A model generated the notes under the pieces. The model worked only from the letters and a program-made list of their open reading frames with translations. It ran no database searches and was not told where the DNA came from. 45,108 nucleotides of DNA from Treponema sp. (GTDB lineage: Bacteria > Spirochaetota > Spirochaetia > Treponematales > Breznakiellaceae): assembly GCA_031257195.1 (NCBI GenBank), contig JAIRPD010000075.1, forward strand, positions 1 to 45,108, written 5' to 3'. The position numbers and the translations under genes are program-made. Within the stretch, counting starts at the first letter, position 1; each line of letters begins with the position of its first letter. Shown piece by piece: positions 39,719 to 45,108 of this stretch.

Positions 39719-40561
39719 TTATGTTTTTTTAAAAACTCTGTCCGCCCGGGCGGAAAACCAGTTAAGAATCGCGTCCGCCCGGTTGATGAAAGACCGGCTT
39801 ATCCTGTCGTTCATCCCCGGTATGGCCGACGCTTTGGCCATGGAGGCTATGTAAATCAGCAGATATTCCCCGGCGTCGTAAACCGCCACCAGGGACCGGA
39901 GCCTGCCGGGCCCTACCGCCTGGATTGGGCCGTAATTCATACTGGTAATGTTTTCCTGAACAAAAATCAAGGACCCCGGCCCGGAATAGTAGTCGTAGCG
40001 GTAGACGTTATCCCCAAAGGAAAGGTCTTTTTGCCGGGCGTAAATTGTCAGTTCCGCCGGGGGGCTGGTATAGCTGGGGTCCGGCCGGGGGGTGGCCCCG
40101 TCCGGGCCGGTTACCACGCTGGAGGATTCGTAAAAAACCCGCATCTGTTTCCGGCTTGCCGAATAGTACAACAGCCCCGCCAAGGTACTCAGCGCCAGGC
40201 ATTGGTTGTAGAGGCCGGTCCGTTCCCCGGCGGTCCAGGCCCCCCCCGGCGGTCCGGCGGCGGGCTTACGGTAAACGGTCAGGGCCTCCACAAAAAAACT
40301 GGGCCCCAGCTCCCGGATCAGCCGGCTGGTAAGGTTTTTTATCTGGGTATCCTGAGGGATCAGGAGGGGAGAGGCCTGTTTGGTCTGAACCCTGGTGATC
40401 CGCTCTCCCCTTCTTAAAACCGCGGCGTTTTCCGGGCTTACCAGGGCGTTCAGCGCGGAATCCTGGGTTTGGGCGTACCCCCGGCTGGTCCAGAACAGGG
40501 CGGCCAGTTCCAGGACAAGCAGAACCGAAACGCGCGGGACGGAAGACGGGGGGCGGCGCAT
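39719..40561 (-). CDS. Uncharacterised exported protein
   Basis: 280 residues; no family recognised with certainty. Basic N-terminus, hydrophobic residues about 11-28 and a cleavage-like SRGYAQT give a signal peptide. The mature part has alternating strands with YSASRKQMRVFYESS, a Pro/Gly-rich middle and FVQENITSMNYGPIQAVGPG. It looks like a periplasmic or envelope protein. Its ATG follows the jag stop TAA after a single base, so it belongs to the rpmH-yidC-jag operon. That context hints at a role in envelope biogenesis, without direct evidence. Confidence 0.75.
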   Translation of the reverse strand: MRRPPSSVPRVSVLLVLELAALFWTSRGYAQTQDSALNALVSPENAAVLRRGERITRVQTKQASPLLIPQDTQIKNLTSRLIRELGPSFFVEALTVYRKPAAGPPGGAWTAGERTGLYNQCLALSTLAGLLYYSASRKQMRVFYESSSVVTGPDGATPRPDPSYTSPPAELTIYARQKDLSFGDNVYRYDYYSGPGSLIFVQENITSMNYGPIQAVGPGRLRSLVAVYDAGEYLLIYIASMAKASAIPGMNDRISRSFINRADAILNWFSARADRVFKKT

Positions 40562-40562
40562 T

Positions 40563-41327
40563 TTACCGTAGTCCCCTGTAATAAACCCGCACCTGTTTAT
40601 ATAAACCCTCGCCCTCGCTTTTGGTTTCTATGTCAGAAATATCGTTCAGGGTGGTGTGGATAAGGCGCCGGTCAAAGGGGTTCATCGGTTCCAGTAGAAT
40701 CGATCCCCGGTTTTCCCGGACCCGGTCCGCCACGGTGTAGGCCAGCCGTACCAGGGATTCTTCCCGGCGGATCCGGTAGTTTTCAGTGTCCAGGATGATC
40801 CGCATATCCTCCCGTCCCAGTCTGCCGGAGTAAATGTTCGCTAAAAGCTGGAGGGCGTCGAGGTTTTTACCCTTTTTTCCTATCAGAATAGAAGAGTGTT
40901 CCGATTCGATTTTGAGCCCCAGTTTGCGGTCTTCCCGGTAAAGGATCGAGACCTTTCCCGAATAACCCATTCGCTCAATTAAACCTTCTATAAAGCCCAT
41001 GAGGCTGTTTTCAAATTCCTCCCCCTCAAGATCGGAAGGTGTTTTCCCGGGGCCAGGGGCCGCGGTTTTCGCCGGGGGGGTCTCCCGGATTTTTGGGGGT
41101 TTCTGTTCATCCCCGGCGGCGGCCTTGCCCTTGTCCCCGGACCGCCCGGTTTTTCCGGGAGACGGCTCATCGGTGTGAACCCGGATTTTTACATAGCCCT
41201 TTTTGAAGAGCCCGGAACGCTGGGTTTCCAGGATTTCCACATCGAATTCGTCTTTTTCAATGCCCAGTTCCGCCGCGGCCCGGTTAATGGCCTCTTTTTC
41301 AGTACGGCCCTCAAATTCATATACCAT
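40563..41327 (-). CDS. jag: Jag/KhpB RNA-binding protein
   Basis: 254 residues with the full family architecture: Jag_N (about 1-52, EFEGRTEKEAINRAAAELG), a charged Pro/Lys/Gly linker (about 55-100), a KH domain (about 110-180, with SILIGKKGKNLDALQLLANIY) and an R3H domain (about 185-250, RIRREESLVRLAYTVADRVRENR). It is an RNA-binding regulator of cell division and envelope growth in bacteria, nearly always next to yidC. ATG with GAGGAG upstream. A 9-bp hairpin sits immediately before that ribosome binding site. Confidence 0.94.
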   Translation of the reverse strand: MVYEFEGRTEKEAINRAAAELGIEKDEFDVEILETQRSGLFKKGYVKIRVHTDEPSPGKTGRSGDKGKAAAGDEQKPPKIRETPPAKTAAPGPGKTPSDLEGEEFENSLMGFIEGLIERMGYSGKVSILYREDRKLGLKIESEHSSILIGKKGKNLDALQLLANIYSGRLGREDMRIILDTENYRIRREESLVRLAYTVADRVRENRGSILLEPMNPFDRRLIHTTLNDISDIETKSEGEGLYKQVRVYYRGLR

Positions 41328-41339
41328 AATAACTCCTCA

Positions 41340-41392
41340 CATCAACACGGGGTGTTGATGGAAATTTTTATCTAAAGCGGCGGAACCGCCGC
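41340..41392 (-). other. Two stem-loops between yidC and jag
   Basis: On the minus strand GCGGCGG/CCGCCGC (41377-41392) is followed by a T/A-rich run, then CATCAACAC/GTGTTGATG (41340-41360, loop of three) ends one base before the GAGGAG of jag. The first looks like a leaky terminator. The second may control access to the ribosome binding site. Confidence 0.5.
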
Positions 41393-41403
41393 CCGCGTTT
41401 ACC

Positions 41404-43314
41404 CTAGCGGCGCTTTTTCCGCCTGGGGGCGATAACCGGCTCAGGCTCCGCCGCTATTTGGGCGGCCTTTTTTTGGGCCAGGTATTTGTTCAGGATTATC
41501 TGCTGAACAAGGGTAAAAATGTTGGACATGATCCAGAACACCAAAAGACCCGATGGAACATTGTAGAGGATGAAAAAAAACACTACCGGCATAATGTAGA
41601 GCATCATCTTCATGGAAGGGTTTCCCTGCTGCTCGGGGGTTTGGGTTACAAAACCGTAAATAAGCTGGGAGCCCACATAGATAAAAGGCAGCAGCCTAAT
41701 ATTGTCCCAGCCCAGGATGGGGAGGGAGGAACTGAAGGTATATACCGACTCGGGCAGGGACAGATCCGGTATCCAGCCGGGAAGGAACATAGCCCCCCGC
41801 AGATCAAAGTGGGTGCTAAAGAGGTTATACATGGCAAAGAGGATGGGCATCTGGATAAGCAGGGGAAGACAGCCCGATAAGGGATTGTGGCCTTCCTTTT
41901 TGTACAGGGCTCCCATTTCGGCGTTGAGCTTGGCGGGGTTGTCCTTGTACTTTTCCTGGAGTTCCTTGATCTTCGGGGCCAGGGCCTGCATTTTAACGCT
42001 CATCTCCGAGCTTTTTTTTGTTAAAGGAAAAAGGAGGACCTTAACCAGGAGGGTCAGGAGGATGATCGCCACCCCGTAGTTAGGGATCAGCCTGTAGAAA
42101 AGCTGGAGGAGCAGTTTAAGGAGTGATTCCAGGGGGGCCAGAATTCCGCTGGTACTGGCGGCTTTGGTAAAATCCTGATCCCTAAGCTTAAAGCTGTTAT
42201 CCCCCGTGTCGTAGCGGCCCAGGGTTTCCTGGTTTTTGGGACCCAGGTAAAAGTGGTATACATCGCTGGCCCGGGCGGAAGAAAGCCCCGGACGAACCAG
42301 GTACATCCGGGAAGCCGCGGACAGCCCCGGCTCAGGCCGGGCGGAAAAGGCCAGTTCATAGAGGGTGTTATCGGGCACCACGATGGCGGTAAAGTATTTA
42401 CCCGCGATGGCCGCCCAGGTAAAACGGGTATCGATAATCGTGGGGGTTCCCTCCCCCACTTTTTCCGTTTTCCGTTTACCGTTTATCAGGGTGTAGTACT
42501 GCCGGTATTCGTAGCGCTGATCAAGCTTTTGGAAGCTGGGACCAATTTGAGGCCCAAAGGCCAAGGTATAGGCGGCGTTGTTAAAGTTCAGCGAAACAGG
42601 GGAAGCGCTGTCCACGGAAACGGTGAGTTGAAACATATACTCCCCGGGCCTGAATTCGTAGCGCTTGGTCAGGGTAAAGGTCCCCGGACCGCCGGAGCGG
42701 GTGGAACTAGCGGAGTTAATAGAAAAATCCCGGGAAAATTCCACCGTAAGCGGGGAAGGCCGGGTTACCCGGAAATAGGTCTGGATAGGCGACGCCGCGG
42801 CTTCCAGGCCGCCAAAAGCCAGGGTAAAAGCGTGGGACTCCCTGGGGGATCCATTTTCCTGGACAGGAAGGATCATCTCCACATTTTCGTTTTTGTCGTT
42901 GTGTTCTTTAAGCCGGTAGGAAACCATGTCCCCGCCGGCGCTGGTCAGCACCGCCCGGATAAGCTCCGTCTCGATGATCACCCGTTCTTCTTGTTCCGGG
43001 GGAAGAACCGCCGGTTCCGCTGTCCCGCCGGTTTCCTCGCCGGCCAGAGGTTTCCCCCCGTCTATTGCCCCGATCCCGGCGCCCGCCGCCGCGGTTTCAG
43101 CGTTTGCCCCCCCGGCGCTTGTTTCCGTTTCCGTTAGAACCGGGGCGGGGCTGACCACCGGCGCCGGAGCGGCCGCCGGGACTTGACCGCCGGAACCTTG
43201 TTCCGTCCGCGGAGCTTGCCGGTCAGAGGGGGGGAACAGGGCATACTGGATAAACATCCACCCAAAAATCACTACCCCGGAAAGGATAATGGCTATTACC
43301 GTTCGTTTTTCCAT
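41404..43314 (-). CDS. yidC: Membrane protein insertase YidC
   Basis: 636 residues, somewhat long because of an Ala/Pro/Gly/Glu-rich linker (about 30-110). Order: N-terminal TM (about 5-25), linker, large periplasmic beta domain (about 115-395) with [10 protein letters not shown] and [17 protein letters not shown], then the conserved 60KD_IMP membrane core (about 410-615) with [31 protein letters not shown]. The hydrophilic-groove Arg is replaced by Lys in VKVLLFPL. A basic tail (RRKKRR) follows. It inserts and folds inner-membrane proteins with or without SecYEG. Its start overlaps yidD by 19 nt. Confidence 0.96.
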   Translation of the reverse strand: MEKRTVIAIILSGVVIFGWMFIQYALFPPSDRQAPRTEQGSGGQVPAAAPAPVVSPAPVLTETETSAGGANAETAAAGAGIGAIDGGKPLAGEETGGTAEPAVLPPEQEERVIIETELIRAVLTSAGGDMVSYRLKEHNDKNENVEMILPVQENGSPRESHAFTLAFGGLEAAASPIQTYFRVTRPSPLTVEFSRDFSINSASSTRSGGPGTFTLTKRYEFRPGEYMFQLTVSVDSASPVSLNFNNAAYTLAFGPQIGPSFQKLDQRYEYRQYYTLINGKRKTEKVGEGTPTIIDTRFTWAAIAGKYFTAIVVPDNTLYELAFSARPEPGLSAASRMYLVRPGLSSARASDVYHFYLGPKNQETLGRYDTGDNSFKLRDQDFTKAASTSGILAPLESLLKLLLQLFYRLIPNYGVAIILLTLLVKVLLFPLTKKSSEMSVKMQALAPKIKELQEKYKDNPAKLNAEMGALYKKEGHNPLSGCLPLLIQMPILFAMYNLFSTHFDLRGAMFLPGWIPDLSLPESVYTFSSSLPILGWDNIRLLPFIYVGSQLIYGFVTQTPEQQGNPSMKMMLYIMPVVFFFILYNVPSGLLVFWIMSNIFTLVQQIILNKYLAQKKAAQIAAEPEPVIAPRRKKRR

Positions 43315-43586
43315 CTTTGGAGATCCTTTTTTTCAGTGTCAAGCGCCGGACAGTCGCCGGGTACCGGATCGTAGCCTCCCTGGTGTAAAGGGTGGCAGCG
43401 TAAAAGCCGTTTCAAGGCCCAAAAAGAACCTTTTATCGCGCCGTATTTCCGCACCGCCTCACTGGCGTAGGCGGAACAGCTTGGATAGTAACGGCAGTGA
43501 GGAAGAAAATAGGGCGAGACAGCCTTTTGGTAAAACCGGATTAACATCAATATAATGGTTTGCGGTATCATCGTATAACCAGTCAT
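43296..43586 (-). CDS. yidD: Membrane protein insertion efficiency factor YidD
   Basis: 96 residues. [13 protein letters not shown] is an amphipathic N-terminal helix, [19 protein letters not shown] is the family signature with paired cysteines, and the C-terminal part is [12 protein letters not shown]. The ATG overlaps the rnpA stop (ATGA), so translation is coupled; a second ATG five codons on is possible. It assists YidC-dependent insertion at the inner face of the membrane. Confidence 0.95.
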   Translation of the reverse strand: MTGYTMIPQTIILMLIRFYQKAVSPYFLPHCRYYPSCSAYASEAVRKYGAIKGSFWALKRLLRCHPLHQGGYDPVPGDCPALDTEKKDLQRWKNER

Positions 43587-44020
43587 TTCTCAAGACCCGC
43601 CTTGGTAAAAAGGTTTCTTAGCCGGGCGTTACTGTCCGAAAAACTCACCTTCCCCGCGAAACCCGGCTTAGCTTCCACCTTCCCGTTTTCTTTGGGAAAC
43701 AGGCGGGGGTAAATCAGGATAACCAGATCGTACCCGGTTTTAAGGTTTTCCCTCATCAGCCGGTAAGCTTCCCGGTTGAGCCGCCTGGCCCTGTTCCGCT
43801 CCACCGCGTTTCCATACTTCCGGGCAAAGGTGATTACCACCCGGTTATGGGGCAGCTCATTATTCAGAAAAAACAGTTTAGCGCCCGAGCAGCTCACCGC
43901 CCGCCCCTTCTTAAAAACCCCGGCTATTTCAACCTTTTTCTTTAAGTGTTCCCGCCGCCTAAAGCGCCGATCCACAACCAGACCGGGGCTTTGAAGAGTT
44001 CCCTCGCCGTCTCCCTTCAT
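43583..44020 (-). CDS. rnpA: Ribonuclease P protein component
   Basis: 145 residues if started at the ATG at 44020. A TTG at 44059, overlapping the rpmH end, and a GTG in VVDRRF are alternatives, and none has a good ribosome binding site. The core shows [52 protein letters not shown] (the RNR motif that contacts P RNA) and [10 protein letters not shown]. It binds RNase P RNA and helps to mature tRNA 5' ends. A 25-residue low-similarity stretch separates it from the C-terminal helix. It is placed between rpmH and yidD as usual. Confidence 0.93.
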   Translation of the reverse strand: MKGDGEGTLQSPGLVVDRRFRRREHLKKKVEIAGVFKKGRAVSCSGAKLFFLNNELPHNRVVITFARKYGNAVERNRARRLNREAYRLMRENLKTGYDLVILIYPRLFPKENGKVEAKPGFAGKVSFSDSNARLRNLFTKAGLEK

Positions 44021-44033
44021 CAGGCGGGGATCG

Positions 44034-44189
44034 CTAATAGGGTTTCTTTTCGTCCGCAACGGTAAGTTTGTACCGCCCCTTGGCCCGGCGGCGCTTTAAT
44101 ACAAGCCGTCCGCCCCTGGTTTTCATTCGCGCCCGGAACCCAAATTTCCGGTTTCGCTTAACCTTACTGGGCTGATAAGTCCGTTTCAT
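44034..44189 (-). CDS. rpmH: 50S ribosomal protein L34
   Basis: 51 residues, [22 protein letters not shown] at the N-terminus, the near-invariant L34 pattern, with a short C-terminal extension (TVADEKKPY). The ATG at 44189 has GAGGAG 8 nt upstream; the longer open frame through the tRNA genes is an artefact. It is the first gene of the rpmH-rnpA-yidD-yidC-jag operon. Confidence 0.97.
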   Translation of the reverse strand: MKRTYQPSKVKRNRKFGFRARMKTRGGRLVLKRRRAKGRYKLTVADEKKPY

Positions 44190-44217
44190 GGGAACAACTC
44201 CTCTATAATTTAGGAAA

Positions 44218-44261
44218 CCGCCGGCTTTACAAAGGGCTGCCCCTTCTAAAGCATCCGGCGG
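44218..44261 (-). other. Long stem-loop in the rpmH leader
   Basis: The two halves pair over about 17 bp in three blocks (CCGCCG/CGGCGG, GCTTTA/TAAAGC, AAGGG/CCCTT) with a GCAG-type loop, 28 nt before the rpmH start codon. No T-run follows, so it is not a normal terminator. It may be a ribosomal-protein leader or processing site. Confidence 0.6.
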
Positions 44262-44288
44262 ACCCACCGGGATCTTCTTTAAGTTACC

Positions 44289-44318
44289 AGCGTACCACGC
44301 AAAAGCGAAATACGTCAA
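44289..44318 (-). promoter_or_regulatory. Promoter of the rpmH operon
   Basis: On the minus strand TTGACG (44318-44313) and TACGCT (44294-44289) are spaced by 18 nt, with TGG in front (extended -10). The leader is about 93 nt. Confidence 0.6.
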
Positions 44319-44341
44319 TAGTTTTACGTGGCGGTCTTCTC

Positions 44342-44428
44342 CGGAGAGAGAGGGATTTGAACCCTCGGTACCCTTACGGGTACACACGACTTCCAATCGT
44401 GCACCTTCGGCCGCTCGGTCATCTCTCC
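44342..44428 (-). tRNA. tRNA-Ser (GGA)
   Basis: Acceptor stem GGAGAGA/TCTCTCC, anticodon stem CACGA/TCGTG with loop TTGGAAG giving anticodon GGA. It has a long variable arm (GTACCC/GGGTAC) as in type II tRNAs, T stem GAGGG/CCCTC, discriminator G and no encoded CCA. Confidence 0.95.
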
Positions 44429-44488
44429 AAATCTTGCAAACAAGACTTACTCTCAAGGTCAACAAAAAACGCACGGCGTTTTTCGCGA

Positions 44489-44576
44489 CGGAGCAGGGGG
44501 GATTCGAACCCCCGGTACCCTTTAGGGGCACAACTCCTTAGCAGGGAGCCACCTTCGGCCTCTCGGTCACCGCTCC
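44489..44576 (-). tRNA. tRNA-Ser (GCU)
   Basis: Acceptor GGAGCGG/CTGCTCC, anticodon stem GCTCC/GGAGT closing with loop CTGCTAA gives anticodon GCT for AGC/AGU codons. Long variable arm (CCCCT/AGGGT), T loop TTCGAAT, discriminator G, no CCA. Confidence 0.95.
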
Positions 44577-44707
44577 ATGAACAGCCGTCCGGGCCGTTCC
44601 CTCGTACTTTAGCATAAACCGCGCTGTATGGGGAAGCCCCCCCTACACCTTCGGCGGGGAACCGCGCGAGGCGGCCCCCAGACAAAACACACCCGGGTTT
44701 TTCGCGA

Positions 44708-44792
44708 CGGAGCAGGGGGGATTCGAACCCCCGGTACCTCGCGGCACAACGGTTTTCAAGACCGCCTCCTTAAACCCCTCGGACACCGCTCC
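44708..44792 (-). tRNA. tRNA-Ser (UGA)
   Basis: Acceptor GGAGCGG/CTGCTCC, anticodon stem GCGGT/ACCGT with loop CTTGAAA gives anticodon TGA. Long variable arm, discriminator G, no CCA. Its upstream flank is identical to that of the CGA isoacceptor for 71 nt. Confidence 0.95.
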
Positions 44793-44863
44793 ATAAAAAC
44801 AACTCCCCCCGCGGGCGGTTCCCCGGTACGCGCGGCAAGGGCCGGCGGCCCGGCAAAACCCGC
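44793..44863. repeat. 71-bp direct repeat, copy 1
   Basis: This segment upstream of tRNA-Ser(UGA) is identical over 71 nt to 45038-45108 upstream of tRNA-Ser(CGA). It is extremely GC-rich, with inverted repeats such as CCCGCGGG. It suggests duplication of a unit of tRNA plus spacer. Confidence 0.9.
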
Positions 44864-44950
44864 CGCGCCCGGCGAATCAAGGCCGGCCGCGGCCGGCCCC
44901 CGTCGCGCCGCCCCCTCCCCCAACGCGGCCCCCCGCGGGGGGCTTTACCA

Positions 44951-45037
44951 CGGAGCAGGGGGGATTCGAACCCCCGGAACCCGCGCGAGCTCCACGGTTT
45001 TCGAAACCGTCTCCGTCAACCCCTCGGACACCGCTCC
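44951..45037 (-). tRNA. tRNA-Ser (CGA)
   Basis: Acceptor GGAGCGG/CTGCTCC, anticodon stem ACGGT/ACCGT with loop TTCGAAA gives anticodon CGA for UCG. Long variable arm, discriminator G, no CCA. It completes a set of four serine isoacceptors. Confidence 0.95.
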
Positions 45038-45108
45038 ATAAAAACAACTCCCCCCGCGGGCGGTTCCCCGGTACGCGCGGCAAGGGCCGGCGGCCCGGCA
45101 AAACCCGC
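45038..45108. repeat. 71-bp direct repeat, copy 2 (runs into window edge)
   Basis: Identical to 44793-44863 up to the last base of the window, so the real repeat may be longer and a further tRNA unit may follow. Confidence 0.9.

Noticed and set aside
44034-44341. Replication origin next to rpmH
   Set aside because: No dnaA gene and no cluster of DnaA boxes (TTATCCACA-like) could be seen.

Overview
The window reads as a chromosomal piece of a GC-rich diderm bacterium, most probably a Treponema-like gut spirochaete. This is an inference from the mix of genes: a TolC/RND envelope efflux set, a BspA/TpLRR-type leucine-rich protein, a Cache adenylate cyclase, diguanylate cyclases, and the rpmH-rnpA-yidD-yidC-jag block. 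No rRNA or species marker is present. Most genes are high in GC with strong G/C third-position bias. The exception is about 9,340-10,060, which is clearly AT-richer and looks imported.

Layout. 1-282 is the end of a nitroreductase-like gene. 535-6288 is a tripartite efflux operon (outer-membrane channel, adaptor, RND pump) behind a near-perfect sigma-54 type -24/-12 element. tRNA-Pro(UGG) follows, then the first of three 23-nt hairpin-repeat arrays, a GPH-family sugar symporter and a convergent rubredoxin gene. 8.5-10.3 kb is a poorly coding, hairpin-rich stretch with an AT-rich island (DUF4116-like repeats and an HExxH protein fragment). 10.3-16.1 kb is a co-directional set: family-3 solute-binding lipoprotein, a divergent DAACS symporter fused to a solute-binding-like domain, a dCache-HAMP adenylate cyclase, and an Asp/Glu racemase-family enzyme. 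It looks like an acidic amino-acid uptake, sensing and metabolism module. On the minus strand come an LRR protein, the second repeat array, a two-gene chromate-type transporter and aspS. Facing these are two tandem membrane GGDEF proteins overlapping ffh.

24.2-33.3 kb holds an AlaX tRNA-editing enzyme divergent from a TrmH/SpoU methyltransferase, an unknown protein, the third repeat array, an M29-like aminopeptidase with a DUF917 partner, and a 1207-residue GH13 enzyme. On the minus strand, 33.3-39.6 kb holds mscS, thrC and a ribose/galactose-type sugar ABC operon. 39.7-44.2 kb is the rpmH-rnpA-yidD-yidC-jag operon plus an unknown exported protein. The right end carries four serine tRNAs (GGA, GCU, UGA, CGA), with an exact 71-bp spacer repeat.

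Three things stand out. (1) A family of 23-nt tandem repeats occurs in three intergenic regions. Its core is constant, but its arms differ between arrays and stay self-complementary. (2) The symporter-SBP fusion has lost the usual glutamate-transporter signature residues and sits in the amino-acid module. (3) Several genes have a -10 box only 6-7 nt before the ATG and no ribosome binding site, so leaderless mRNAs appear common in this organism. All calls come from reading the sequence; no database search was run.
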